From Anaerocolumna sp. (GTDB lineage: Bacteria > Bacillota > Clostridia > Lachnospirales > Lachnospiraceae), in NCBI GenBank assembly GCA_029239975.1, contig JARBTX010000007.1:1-64000 (forward strand): 64,000 nucleotides of DNA, written 5' to 3'. Positions 52,229 through 62,221 of the stretch are shown here, one piece after another. Every line of letters begins with the position of its first letter. Within the stretch, counting starts at the first letter, position 1. A model generated the notes under the pieces. The model was not told where the DNA came from. It did not search any database and was given only the letters and a program-made list of their open reading frames with translations. A program made the position numbers and the translations under genes.

Positions 52229-52240
52229 GGAGTTTTCTCC
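52229..52240 (+). promoter_or_regulatory. Ribosome site of ntpA within a small hairpin
   Basis: GGAG-TTTT-CTCC just before ATTATG would pair the Shine-Dalgarno bases. It may moderate translation of subunit A. Confidence 0.4.
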
Positions 52241-52243
52241 ATT

Positions 52244-54010
52244 ATGAATATAACAGGAAAAATATTTGGAATTAATGGACCAATCGTTTATCTATCTGGT
52301 AATCAAGGCTTTAAGATGGGCGAAATGGTTTTAGTTAGTCATCAAAAGCTTGTTGGTGAAGTAATCGGTCTAACAAAGGAAGAAACCACCATTCAGGTTT
52401 ACGAAGAAACCACTGGATTAAAGCCTGGAGAAGAAGTATATTCAACTGGAGCTGCTATATCAGTAACATTAGCACCTGGTATTATAGGTAATATTTTTGA
52501 TGGTATCGAACGACCTTTAAAAGAGATCTCATCCAGATCTGGTGCATTTATATCCAGAGGTGTAAGCGTTGAATCATTAGACACTACAAAACTTTGGGAT
52601 GTTCATATAACTGTAAAAGAAGGAGATAAAATTTATGGTGGAACCATTATAGCCGAAGTTCCTGAAACAAGAGCAATTATTCATAAATCCATGGTTCCTC
52701 CCCACCTAACCGGCATAGTAACAAAAGTAGCCCCTGATGGTAAATATACAATTAATGATTCTATCGTAACCATAAAATTACCAAATGGTACAGAACAAGA
52801 GTTAACCTTAACACAAAAATGGCCTATCCGTATACCTAGACCAACTGCCAAAAGATATGCTTCTGATCGACCATTAATTACAGGACAGCGAATTTTAGAT
52901 ACCTTATTCCCTATTGCAAAAGGGGGAACTGCTGCAATTCCTGGTGGTTTTGGAACAGGTAAAACAATGACGCAACACCAACTGGCAAAATGGTCTGATG
53001 CAGATATTATTGTGTATATCGGATGTGGTGAACGTGGAAATGAAATGACTGAAGTATTAGAGGATTTCTCTAAATTAGTGGATCCAAAATCAGGAAACCC
53101 TCTTTTAGATAGAACTACTTTAATTGCCAATACATCCAATATGCCAGTAGCAGCTCGTGAGGCCAGTATATATACCGGTATAACATTAGCAGAATATTAT
53201 CGCGATATGGGTTACCATGTTGCCATTATGGCAGATTCCACCTCTCGTTGGGCAGAAGCTCTTCGTGAGTTATCCGGTCGTTTGGAAGAAATGCCTGCTG
53301 AGGAGGGCTTCCCTGCTTACCTTGCTTCCAGATTATCTGGCTTTTATGAACGTGCAGGTTTTATGGAGAATCTAAATGGAACTGAGGGTAGTGTTTCAAT
53401 TATTGGAGCTGTTTCACCTCAAGGTGGAGATTTTTCTGAACCTGTTACACAAAATACGAAGCGTTTTGTTCGTTGCTTTTGGGCATTAGATAAATCCTTA
53501 GCCTATGCAAGACATTTTCCTGCAATCCAATGGCTAACTAGTTATAGTGAATATTTAACTGATTTAGCACCATGGTATACTACTAATGTTGGTAGTGACT
53601 TTGTGGATTGTCGTAATCAAATACTTAGCTTGTTAACACAAGAAAGTCAACTAAATGAAATAGTTAAATTAATTGGTAGTGATGTCTTACCAGATGATCA
53701 AAAATTAGTACTTGAAATTGCCAGAGTAATAAGATTAGGCTTTGTTCAACAAAATGCTTATCATCCATCAGATACGTATGTACCATTACTTAAGCAACTC
53801 AAGATGATGCAAACAATTCTTTATCTTTATACAAAATCAAAACAATTAGTAGCAATGAATATGCCAATGTCTATATTAAAATCAGAAGATATTTTTGATA
53901 AAGTTATATCTATAAAATATGATGTTGCCAATAATGAACTAAATAAATTTGATGATTACAAAACTATGATAGATGATTTTTATAATCATATTATGGCTAA
54001 GAACGCCTAG
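52244..54010 (+). CDS. ntpA: V/A-type ATPase catalytic subunit A
   Basis: Catalytic nucleotide-binding subunit of 588 aa. It has the P-loop GGFGTGKTMTQ, the non-homologous insert (about 110-200), YIGCGERGNEMTEVL, MADSTSRWAEALRELSGRLEEMP and the catalytic Glu of the GERG motif. GGGGAG precedes the ATG. It is followed by ntpB after 12 bases. Confidence 0.96.
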   Translation: MNITGKIFGINGPIVYLSGNQGFKMGEMVLVSHQKLVGEVIGLTKEETTIQVYEETTGLKPGEEVYSTGAAISVTLAPGIIGNIFDGIERPLKEISSRSGAFISRGVSVESLDTTKLWDVHITVKEGDKIYGGTIIAEVPETRAIIHKSMVPPHLTGIVTKVAPDGKYTINDSIVTIKLPNGTEQELTLTQKWPIRIPRPTAKRYASDRPLITGQRILDTLFPIAKGGTAAIPGGFGTGKTMTQHQLAKWSDADIIVYIGCGERGNEMTEVLEDFSKLVDPKSGNPLLDRTTLIANTSNMPVAAREASIYTGITLAEYYRDMGYHVAIMADSTSRWAEALRELSGRLEEMPAEEGFPAYLASRLSGFYERAGFMENLNGTEGSVSIIGAVSPQGGDFSEPVTQNTKRFVRCFWALDKSLAYARHFPAIQWLTSYSEYLTDLAPWYTTNVGSDFVDCRNQILSLLTQESQLNEIVKLIGSDVLPDDQKLVLEIARVIRLGFVQQNAYHPSDTYVPLLKQLKMMQTILYLYTKSKQLVAMNMPMSILKSEDIFDKVISIKYDVANNELNKFDDYKTMIDDFYNHIMAKNA

Positions 54011-54022
54011 AGGAGGTCAATT

Positions 54023-55423
54023 ATGTCAATAGAATATTTAGGACTAAGTCAAATAAACGGCCCCTTAATTGTACTCGAGGGTGTTCGAGATGCATCCTTT
54101 GACGAAATCGTTGAATTGTCCGTAGAGGGTAAGAAAAAAATAGGAAGAATCGTTGAAGTTTATGAAGATAAAGCTGTAATCCAAGTTTTTCAAGGTACTG
54201 AAGATATGTCATTAAACAATACTCATACGAAATTAACTGGGCATCCAATGGAAGTAACCTTATCTGAAAATATCTTAGGTCGTGTATTTAATGGAATTGG
54301 TCAACCAATTGACGGACTTGGTAATATTGTTTCTGATATTAAAAAAGATGTAAATGGTCAACCCCTTAACCCATGCTCTAGAGAATACCCAAGAAATTAT
54401 ATAAAAACAGGTATTTCTACCATCGATTGTTTAACTACTTTAATTCGTGGTCAGAAACTTCCTATTTTCTCTGGAAATGGTTTACCTCACGATCAACTAG
54501 CTGCACAAATTGTTAGGCAAGCTTCTCTTGGTGAAAATAGTGATGAAGAATTTGCAATTGTATTTGCAGCAATGGGTGTAAAACATGATGTAGCTGACTT
54601 CTTCCGCCGTACTTTTGAAGATAGTGGAGCAAGTTCTCATGTAGTTATGTATCTTAATCTTGCTAATGATCCTGTTGTTGAAAGATTAATTACTCCAAAG
54701 GTAGCACTCACAGCTGCAGAGTATTTAGCGTTTGAAAAAGGTATGCACATGTTGGTTATATTAACAGATATGACCTCATTTGCGGAAGCAATGCGTGAAG
54801 TATCCTCCTCAAAAGGTGAAATTCCAAGTAGAAAAGGATACCCAGGTTACCTATATAGTGAGTTAGCAACTTTATATGAAAGAGCTGGTATTGTTAGAGA
54901 TTCTAAAGGTTCTGTTACTCAGATTCCGATTCTAACTATGCCAAACGATGATATTACTCATCCAATCCCTGATTTAACTGGATATATCACTGAGGGTCAG
55001 ATCGTTTTAGATCGCTCACTTCACCAAAAAGCAGTTTACCCTCCAATCAGTATACTTCCCTCCCTATCCCGTTTAATGAAAGATGGTATTGGTAAAGGCT
55101 ATACTAGGGAAGATCATCAAGATCTTGCAAATCAATTATTTTCCTCATACGCTCGTGTAGGTGACGCTAGAGCATTAGCTAGTGTAATTGGTGAGGATGA
55201 ATTGTCAGCCCTTGATAAGAACTACTTAAAGTTTGGTATTGCAATGGAACAAGAATTTATATCTCAAGGTATTAGAGAAGACAGGTCCATAATCGAAACA
55301 CTTAATAAAGGTTGGGAATTACTATCCATCCTGCCAAAAGAAGAGCTTGATCGTATTGATACAAAGATTTTGGATAAATACTATATCTCTAAAGAATTAC
55401 CTAACGTCAGCGATGAGTTATAA
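54023..55423 (+). CDS. ntpB: V/A-type ATPase regulatory subunit B
   Basis: Non-catalytic nucleotide-site subunit of 466 aa. It has [22 protein letters not shown] with a degenerate P-loop, [21 protein letters not shown] and [20 protein letters not shown], all diagnostic of subunit B. GAGGAGG precedes the ATG. It lies between ntpA and ntpD. Confidence 0.96.
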   Translation: MSIEYLGLSQINGPLIVLEGVRDASFDEIVELSVEGKKKIGRIVEVYEDKAVIQVFQGTEDMSLNNTHTKLTGHPMEVTLSENILGRVFNGIGQPIDGLGNIVSDIKKDVNGQPLNPCSREYPRNYIKTGISTIDCLTTLIRGQKLPIFSGNGLPHDQLAAQIVRQASLGENSDEEFAIVFAAMGVKHDVADFFRRTFEDSGASSHVVMYLNLANDPVVERLITPKVALTAAEYLAFEKGMHMLVILTDMTSFAEAMREVSSSKGEIPSRKGYPGYLYSELATLYERAGIVRDSKGSVTQIPILTMPNDDITHPIPDLTGYITEGQIVLDRSLHQKAVYPPISILPSLSRLMKDGIGKGYTREDHQDLANQLFSSYARVGDARALASVIGEDELSALDKNYLKFGIAMEQEFISQGIREDRSIIETLNKGWELLSILPKEELDRIDTKILDKYYISKELPNVSDEL

Positions 55424-55448
55424 TTAGAGATGCTCAGAGGAGGTTTAT

Positions 55449-56066
55449 ATGAATCCGAATACATTTCCAACTAAGGGTAATCTTATATTGGCTAAAAACT
55501 CCCTTGCCTTAGCAAAACAAGGTTATGAGTTAATGGATAAAAAGCGTAATATCTTAATACGTGAATTAATGGAGTTAATTGATAAAGCTAAGAATATTCA
55601 ATCAGAAATAGATAGTACATTTACCAATGCTTATGCTTCTTTACAAAAAGCAAATATAGAAATGGGCATACGAAATGTTGAGGATTTAAGCAGTACAATC
55701 CCTGAGGAAAATTCTATCGTTATAAAACAGAGAAGTATTATGGGTACTGAAATACCTCTTGTAGAATTTAATGATACAGAAAGTAAACCTACCTATTCCT
55801 TCTTTAACACTAGCTTGTCCCTAGATGATGCTACAAATAGTTTTAAAAAGGTAAAAGAGTTAACAATTAGACTTGCAATGATTGAAAATTCCGCATATCG
55901 TTTAGCTACTAATATTAATAAGACGCAAAAGCGAGCAAATGCCTTAAAAAACATTACGATTCCTTATTATAATGAATTGACTCGTGATATTCAAAATGCA
56001 CTTGAAGAAAAAGAACGTGAAGAATTTACTAGATTAAAAGTTATTAAAAGAAGACGAGAAAATTGA
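55449..56066 (+). CDS. ntpD: V/A-type ATPase central-shaft subunit D
   Basis: Rotor shaft subunit of 205 aa, an antiparallel coiled coil. It starts NTFPTKGNLILAKNSLALAKQGYELMDKKRNIL, the conserved N-terminus, and ends with KTQKRANALKNITIPYYN and a basic tail. GAGGAGG precedes the ATG. Last gene of the operon, followed by a terminator. Confidence 0.94.
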   Translation: MNPNTFPTKGNLILAKNSLALAKQGYELMDKKRNILIRELMELIDKAKNIQSEIDSTFTNAYASLQKANIEMGIRNVEDLSSTIPEENSIVIKQRSIMGTEIPLVEFNDTESKPTYSFFNTSLSLDDATNSFKKVKELTIRLAMIENSAYRLATNINKTQKRANALKNITIPYYNELTRDIQNALEEKEREEFTRLKVIKRRREN

Positions 56067-56111
56067 TCTTGATATAAATCTATTTAAAAAATCCTATAAA
56101 AGGTTATTTTG

Positions 56112-56166
56112 AACTGACCCTCATAAGTTAGACCTAAAATCTAATATTATGGGAGGTCAGTTTTTT
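56112..56166 (+). terminator. Terminator of the V/A-ATPase operon
   Basis: AACTGACC...CATAA...TAGA pairs with TCTA...TTATG...GGTCAGTT around a short loop, then TTTTTT. Confidence 0.9.
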
Positions 56167-56234
56167 ATGTAAAGTTCAGGTATAAATTTTAACTCCATAT
56201 GCTAGAGTTGTAATGTATGATACATTTTAATAAC

Positions 56235-56268
56235 TTGTATTTACAACTTTCTGAAATTATAGTAAAAT
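56235..56268 (+). promoter_or_regulatory. araR promoter with overlapping AraR operator
   Basis: TTTACA (56240) and TAAAAT (56263) are 17 bases apart. TTGTATTTACAA (56235-56246) fits the AraR box TTGTAnnTACAA and overlaps the -35, suggesting self-repression. Confidence 0.65.
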
Positions 56269-56326
56269 TAGTAAATATTCACTTATAAATGATAAGGATT
56301 TACCTTTAAATAGAATCGAGGTATGT

Positions 56327-57421
56327 ATGACCAAAAACGAACAATCAAAACATTCCGTACTAAGTCAGTGGATTAAAGAAAATGTTGCGAATGGCAACTT
56401 TTCAGTTGGAGAACGTATACCCTCAGAAAATGAATTAGCGAAAAAATTTGGATACAGCCGACAGACTGTACGCCAAGCAATTGGTACTTTAGTTTCTGAA
56501 GGCATTTTAGTACGTGAACAAGGTAGTGGTACGTATGTAAGTATTTTAAATAGAAAATCATCCGTTGATAAAACAATGCGTATAGGAGTAATTACTACTT
56601 ATTTGGATGATTATGTATTTCCAAGCATCATTCACGGTATTGAAGAAATACTAACTGAGGCTGGATATACTATGTCCTTAGGCATCACGCATAATAAACC
56701 TAGAAATGAGGAAAATTGCTTACAGCAAATGATACAAAGTGGTGTAGATGGAATTATCATTGAAGGAACAAAATCTGCTTTACCAAATGCCAATGAAAAA
56801 TTGTATCAAAAGTTAAAAGAAATCCACATTCCTACGGTTTTTATCAATGGCTATTATAATAATTATAGTGATTCCTATATTGTAATGGATGATGCAAAAT
56901 CAGGTGAATTGGCAACTGATGTGTTAATACAAAATGGACATAAACATATTGGTGGAATATTTAAATCTGATGACTTACAAGGTTTGAAACGATATGAGGG
57001 TATCTTAAAATCCATAAAAAAACATAATTTTGTTGTGGATGATACTTCAATTATCTGGTATACAACAGAGGATTTTAATTATCTTTTTGAGGGTTCCATG
57101 GATACTGTTATATTAGACCGTATAAAAGATATTACTGGTATTGTCTGTTACAATGACCAAGTAGCATCTGCTTTGATACGTTTATTAAAAAGGAATAATT
57201 TAAGTGTACCTGATAATTACTCCATCGTTAGCTTTGATAATTCTTTTTTAGCAAAAGAAATGGTATGTAACCTTACTTCTGTTATCTACCCATCCAATAA
57301 GATTGGTAAAAAAGCTGCACAGTTAATATTAAAGCAAATTAATAATCCATTGATAGCGGAACGAATTAAAATTGAACCCTCTATTAAGCTCAGAAACTCT
57401 GTAAAAAAATTAAATATATAA
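56327..57421 (+). CDS. araR: Arabinose-responsive repressor, GntR/LacI chimeric type (AraR)
   Basis: The 364-aa regulator has an N-terminal GntR winged helix (about 8-75: GERIPSENELAKKFGYSRQTVRQAIGTL, then GSGTYVS) and a LacI/PBP-type sugar-binding domain (GVITTYLDDYVFPSIIHGIEE onward, GIVCYNDQVASALIRLL). This architecture is that of B. subtilis AraR, which leaves DNA when it binds L-arabinose. A GAGGTATGT site precedes the ATG. AraR-type boxes lie before this gene and before araB. Confidence 0.9.
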   Translation: MTKNEQSKHSVLSQWIKENVANGNFSVGERIPSENELAKKFGYSRQTVRQAIGTLVSEGILVREQGSGTYVSILNRKSSVDKTMRIGVITTYLDDYVFPSIIHGIEEILTEAGYTMSLGITHNKPRNEENCLQQMIQSGVDGIIIEGTKSALPNANEKLYQKLKEIHIPTVFINGYYNNYSDSYIVMDDAKSGELATDVLIQNGHKHIGGIFKSDDLQGLKRYEGILKSIKKHNFVVDDTSIIWYTTEDFNYLFEGSMDTVILDRIKDITGIVCYNDQVASALIRLLKRNNLSVPDNYSIVSFDNSFLAKEMVCNLTSVIYPSNKIGKKAAQLILKQINNPLIAERIKIEPSIKLRNSVKKLNI

Positions 57422-57507
57422 ATTGCTACACTTAACAAGATGAACAAGTGAAAGTATATAATTTTTAATAAAGAACTAAACTATTTTAAAAGTTTATAAA
57501 TTTTCAC

Positions 57508-57564
57508 TTGCAATTTAAATTCGTATCATATAAAATTAAATTAGAATAAGTTGTACGTACATCT
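57508..57564 (+). promoter_or_regulatory. araBAD promoter and AraR operator
   Basis: TTGCAA (57508) and TAAAAT (57531) are 17 bases apart. AGTTGTACGTACATCT (57549-57564), close to the Bacillus AraR box ATTTGTACGTACAAAT, lies just past the start point, where repressor would block transcription. The remaining 200-base leader to araB holds no other clear site. Confidence 0.75.
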
Positions 57565-57765
57565 TTCATGTCTGTACTGTCCAATTGTTATATATTTACT
57601 ATGTTGCTTATTTAGTGTAATGGATTCATGCTATGTAATGACTACTAATTTTTACCCAACAATAATGACTTACAACTTTAAAGATTTTTACACTATGTCA
57701 ATGATTTTTACATGAGATTATTTACCAACATTATTTATATTAAAATTATTTAGGAGGTATATAAA

Positions 57766-59433
57766 ATGCCAAAATATGCAATTGGTGTTGATTTTGGAAC
57801 ACTATCTGGGCGAGCTTTACTGGTTAATGTTGAAACAGGGGAAGAATTAGCTGATGCAACAAAAGAATACCCTCATGGAGTAATGGATGAAACCTTACCA
57901 AATGGTAAGAAATTAGCTCCTGATTGGGCATTAGAACATCCACAGGACTATTTAGATGTATTCTCATCTACAATCCCAGCTGTTATAAAGGAGTCAGGAG
58001 TATCACCTGAAGACATTATTGGTGTTGGTATAGACTTTACTGCTTGTACCATGTTGCCAGTAAAATCTGATGGTACACCACTATGTTTCTTAGATCAGTT
58101 TAAAGATGACCCTCATGCCTACATAAAACTATGGAAACATCATGCTGCACAAGATAAAGCTAATAAGCTTAATGAAATTGCAGCTAATATGAATCAAGAC
58201 TGGTTAGCACGTTATGGTGGAAAAATTTCTTCTGAGTGGATGTTCCCAAAAATTTGGCAAACACTAGATGAAGCACCACATATTTATGAAGCTGCTGATT
58301 ATTTTATAGAAGCGGCTGATTGGGTAATCTGGAGATTAACTGGAGTACAAACAAGAAATTCCTGCACTGCTGGTTACAAAGCTATGTGGCATAAACAAAA
58401 AGGATACCCAGAAAAGGAATTCTTTAAAGCTTTAGACCCTCGTCTTGAGAATGTCGTTGATGATAAATTAAATTGCCCTATTACACCATTAGGAGCAAAA
58501 GCAGGGGAAATTACAGAAGCTGCCGCTAAGCTTACAGGATTAAAGGTTGGAACAGCTGTTGCAGTTGCTAATGTAGATGCTCATGTAACAGTACCAGCAG
58601 TAAAAATAGACGGACCTGGTAAAATGTTAGCGATTATGGGTACTTCAACTTGTCATATTTTATTAGGTACAAAAGAACAAACAGTTCCAGGTATGTGTGG
58701 AGTAGTTGAAGATGGAGTTTGCCCTGGTTTTTATGGTTACGAAGCAGGCCAATCTTGCGTTGGCGATCATTTTGCATGGTTTGTTGATAACTGTGTAAGT
58801 GCTGAGTATTATGAGGCCGCAAAAGCAGAAGGAATTAATATACATGAGTATTTAACTAATAAAGCAAATCAATTAAAAGTTGGTGAAAGTGGTTTAGTTG
58901 CATTAGATTGGTGGAATGGTAATCGTTCAGTATTAGTAGATGTTGATTTAACAGGTTTAATCGTTGGCATGACCTTACAAACGAAACCAGAAGAAATATA
59001 CCGAGCATTAATTGAAGCTACTGCTTATGGAACCAGAAAAATCATTGAAACGTTCCGTGAGAATGGTGTTCCTGTTGATGAATTTTATGCTTCCGGTGGT
59101 ATATCTCAAAAGAATCCAATGGCAATGCAAATATATGCTGATGTAATTGGTGTTCCAATCAAAATTGGTGGCACATCTCAAGGCCCGGCTCTAGGAAGTG
59201 CTATCTTTGGTGCAGTTGCTGCAGGTTCTGATAATGGTGGCTATGATGATGTATTTAAAGCAGGAAGTATGATGGGTAAATTAAAAGACACTGTATATTA
59301 TCCAATTCCTGAAAATGCAAAAGTTTATGATAGCCTTTATGCAGAATATTCCATACTTCATGACTATTTTGGACGTGGAACAAACGATGTAATGAAACGG
59401 TTAAAAGAAATTAAAAAATTACAAAGTATTTAA
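57766..59433 (+). CDS. araB: L-ribulokinase
   Basis: FGGY-family sugar kinase phosphorylating L-ribulose. The 555-aa protein has [15 protein letters not shown] (phosphate 1), [25 protein letters not shown] and [20 protein letters not shown] (adenosine site). Length and the GTLSGR start are those of AraB rather than xylulokinase. AGGAGG precedes the ATG. First gene of the araBAD operon, 66 bases before araA. Confidence 0.95.
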   Translation: MPKYAIGVDFGTLSGRALLVNVETGEELADATKEYPHGVMDETLPNGKKLAPDWALEHPQDYLDVFSSTIPAVIKESGVSPEDIIGVGIDFTACTMLPVKSDGTPLCFLDQFKDDPHAYIKLWKHHAAQDKANKLNEIAANMNQDWLARYGGKISSEWMFPKIWQTLDEAPHIYEAADYFIEAADWVIWRLTGVQTRNSCTAGYKAMWHKQKGYPEKEFFKALDPRLENVVDDKLNCPITPLGAKAGEITEAAAKLTGLKVGTAVAVANVDAHVTVPAVKIDGPGKMLAIMGTSTCHILLGTKEQTVPGMCGVVEDGVCPGFYGYEAGQSCVGDHFAWFVDNCVSAEYYEAAKAEGINIHEYLTNKANQLKVGESGLVALDWWNGNRSVLVDVDLTGLIVGMTLQTKPEEIYRALIEATAYGTRKIIETFRENGVPVDEFYASGGISQKNPMAMQIYADVIGVPIKIGGTSQGPALGSAIFGAVAAGSDNGGYDDVFKAGSMMGKLKDTVYYPIPENAKVYDSLYAEYSILHDYFGRGTNDVMKRLKEIKKLQSI

Positions 59434-59499
59434 AAACATTTATGAGCTTTTTTATTATGAAGAATTTAAAACTATGAAAGATCAATAGGAGGTTATCTT

Positions 59500-60978
59500 A
59501 TGTCAAATATGAAACGATATGAATTTTGGTTTATTACTGGTTCTCAACATTTATATGGACCAGAAACTTTAAAGAAAGTAGCAGAACACTCTGAGATTAT
59601 TGCTAAAGAGTTAAATAATTCTGATTTAGTTCCTTGTTCCGTAATATATAAACCAATTGTTACAACTCCAGACGAAATTACTAAAGTTATAAAAGAAGCA
59701 AATTATAATGAAAACTGTGCTGGTATTATAACATGGATGCACACCTTCTCTCCTTCTAAAATGTGGATTAATGGTTTATCCATATTAGAAAAACCTTATT
59801 GTCATCTTCATACTCAATTCAATCGTTGTATTCCTAATGAAGGAATTGATATGGATTTTATGAATTTAAATCAATCTGCACATGGTGATAGAGAACATGG
59901 CTTTATTGGAACAAGAATGCGTATGCCACGTAAAGTTATTGCAGGTTACTGGGAAGACGAAGATGTTAGAGGTAAACTTGGAAGTTGGATGAGAGTTGCT
60001 GTTGGAGCAATGGTGAGCAAAAACCTTAAAGTAATGCGTTTTGGTGATAATATGCGCCAAGTGGCAGTAACAGAAGGCGATAAAGTTGAAGCTCAACTTA
60101 AACTTGGATGGCAAGTAAATACAACTGCTGTTGGTGATTTAGTAAAAGAAATTAATGCTGTAACAGAGCAAGAAGTTGATTCCTTATTAAAAGAATATGA
60201 GGAAAAATATATAATCGCAACAGATAATATTGCATCCATTCGTTATCAAGCAAAAGCTGAAATAGCTATGAAAAAAATGTTAACAGAAGCTGGTTGTGGT
60301 GCTTATACCAACACATTTGAAGATTTACATGGTATGGAACAATTACCAGGTTTAGCTTCTCAAAGATTAATGGAAGCTGGTTTTGGTTATGGCGGTGAGG
60401 GTGACTGGAAAGTTTCTGCACTCACTCATATATTAAAGCAAATGTCTGAAGGTTTAGACGGTGGTTCTGCTTTTATGGAAGATTACACTTACGATTTAAC
60501 CAAAGGAAACGAATTATCCTTAGGTGCTCATATGTTAGAGGTATGCCCTACTCTAGCAGCTGATAAACCAAGAATTGAAGTTCACCCACTTGGAATTGGT
60601 GGTAAAGCTGACCCTGCAAGATTAGTATTTGAGGGTCATGAAGGTTCTGCTATTGTTGTTTCTCTTGTTGATATGGGTGGTCGTTTCCGTCTAATTGTTC
60701 AAGATGTAGAAGCTGTAAAACCAATCTATGAAATGCCTAACCTACCAGTTGCACGTGTTATGTGGAAAGCTATGCCTGATCTTAAAACAGGTGCAGAATG
60801 CTGGATTTTAGCAGGTGGAGCACATCATACTGTATTTTCTTATTCAGTAACTGCAGAACAAATGCAAGATTTTGCTGAAATAATGGGTATTGAATATATT
60901 CATATTAGTAAAGATACTACTGTAGAGAGCTTAAAACAATTATTATTCCTTCAAGATATAGCATGGAAATTAAGATAA
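59500..60978 (+). CDS. araA: L-arabinose isomerase
   Basis: Converts L-arabinose to L-ribulose, Mn2+-dependent. The 492-aa protein has WFITGSQHLYGPETL, the catalytic region ITWMHTFSPSKMWI, HTQFNRCIP, GFGYGGEGDWKVSAL with metal Glu, and AGGAHHTVFS with metal His. AGGAGG precedes the ATG. Lies between araB and araD. Confidence 0.96.
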   Translation: MSNMKRYEFWFITGSQHLYGPETLKKVAEHSEIIAKELNNSDLVPCSVIYKPIVTTPDEITKVIKEANYNENCAGIITWMHTFSPSKMWINGLSILEKPYCHLHTQFNRCIPNEGIDMDFMNLNQSAHGDREHGFIGTRMRMPRKVIAGYWEDEDVRGKLGSWMRVAVGAMVSKNLKVMRFGDNMRQVAVTEGDKVEAQLKLGWQVNTTAVGDLVKEINAVTEQEVDSLLKEYEEKYIIATDNIASIRYQAKAEIAMKKMLTEAGCGAYTNTFEDLHGMEQLPGLASQRLMEAGFGYGGEGDWKVSALTHILKQMSEGLDGGSAFMEDYTYDLTKGNELSLGAHMLEVCPTLAADKPRIEVHPLGIGGKADPARLVFEGHEGSAIVVSLVDMGGRFRLIVQDVEAVKPIYEMPNLPVARVMWKAMPDLKTGAECWILAGGAHHTVFSYSVTAEQMQDFAEIMGIEYIHISKDTTVESLKQLLFLQDIAWKLR

Positions 60979-61030
60979 TTATTAATCTTAAAATATCTCA
61001 TAACTATATTTCATTTTAAAGGAGTTATTT

Positions 61031-61729
61031 ATGCTAGAAAACTTAAAAAAACAAGTATATGAAGCTAATATGATGTTGCCAAAGCATGGTCTTATTACTT
61101 TTACATGGGGTAACGTTTCAGGTATTGATAGAGAATCTGGATTAATTGTAATTAAACCCTCTGGTGTGGAGTATGACGTAATGAAAGTAGAAGATATGGT
61201 TGTCGTTGATTTAGATGGTAACCGAATTGAAGGAAACTTAAATCCTTCATCTGATACAGCAACTCATATAGAATTATATAAAGCATTTCCAAACATAGGT
61301 GGCGTTGTTCATACCCATTCAAGATGGGCAACAACCTTTGCTCAATCTGGAATCGGTGTTCCTGCACTAGGAACAACTCACGCTGATTATTTTTATGGCG
61401 AAATCCCATGTACCAGAAAGATGACCAAAGATGAAATCTCTTCTGCTTATGAAAAAGAAACAGGAACAGTCATTATCGAGCGTTTTAAAACAGGTGGTAT
61501 AAATCCAGATGATGTTCCTGGTGTAGTAGTTTACAGCCATGGACCATTTACCTGGGGCAAAGACCCTAATACTGCTGTGCATAATGCTGTGGTTCTAGAA
61601 GAGGTTGCCTTTATGGCATGGCATAACTTATCTTTGTCCGGTGGAAACATTCCTTCCATGCAACAAGAATTATTAGATAAACACTATCTTAGAAAACATG
61701 GTAAGGATGCTTATTATGGTCAAAAGTAA
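61031..61729 (+). CDS. araD: L-ribulose-5-phosphate 4-epimerase
   Basis: Makes D-xylulose-5-phosphate for the pentose pathway. The 232-aa class II aldolase-fold protein has [32 protein letters not shown], the zinc histidines in [14 protein letters not shown] and the third in [17 protein letters not shown] precedes the ATG. Last gene of the operon; a structured element follows 55 bases after its stop rather than a standard terminator. Confidence 0.95.
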   Translation: MLENLKKQVYEANMMLPKHGLITFTWGNVSGIDRESGLIVIKPSGVEYDVMKVEDMVVVDLDGNRIEGNLNPSSDTATHIELYKAFPNIGGVVHTHSRWATTFAQSGIGVPALGTTHADYFYGEIPCTRKMTKDEISSAYEKETGTVIIERFKTGGINPDDVPGVVVYSHGPFTWGKDPNTAVHNAVVLEEVAFMAWHNLSLSGGNIPSMQQELLDKHYLRKHGKDAYYGQK

Positions 61730-61783
61730 TTAGAAATGTATAATTAATTTAGGTTCATAATTCTATAATTATATTTAAATTTA

Positions 61784-61883
61784 ATATGAGTGCATACCTA
61801 TTCATCTGGACTTATTTAAGATAAAGTGATAAAAGTATTTATTTTTATCAAATGTTCACCAGTTAAATAGGATGCACTCATAT
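61784..61883 (+). other. Structured three-way-junction element, copy B (3' of araD)
   Basis: Closing stem ATATGAGTGCAT/ATGCACTCATAT is perfect and continues with CCTATT/AATAGG. Inside, ACTTAT/ATAAAGT and GATAAAA/TTTTATC form two hairpins. ATTCATCTGGACT (61800-61812) and TTCACCAGTTAAATAG (61855-61870) match copy A on the minus strand at 10204-10315. No U-run follows. The rest of the 490-base gap to dacF holds only the dacF promoter. Confidence 0.7.
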
Positions 61884-62113
61884 CCTTAGCTTATGTAACT
61901 GTGAAAATTATGATATCAGTACTATATTTATACAATTCATAAATATAACGTTATAAACAAAATTTAAAATTGCTTGGTATTACTAACCATTGTATTTTAA
62001 CTTTAAAGTGTATTATTTAGACTCATACACTCTTATTCGTCAAAACAATACAATATTCTAGTAATATCAAGCTTATTTTTATAATATTTAATATTTATTC
62101 TACTTATTTTTTC

Positions 62114-62142
62114 TTGATACAACCTTTAAAATAAACTATAAT
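62114..62142 (+). promoter_or_regulatory. Promoter of the D,D-carboxypeptidase gene
   Basis: TTGATA (62114), 17-base spacer, TATAAT (62137). Confidence 0.75.
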
Positions 62143-62221
62143 ATAGTTATTGTTTTAACACTCAAAAACTACATTCAAAAAATGAATAATTATAAATAGT
62201 GATTAACATAAAGGAGTTATC

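Noticed and set aside
52681-53139. Antisense 152-codon ORF in ntpA
   Set aside because: It lies wholly within the well-conserved ntpA coding frame and resembles no protein.
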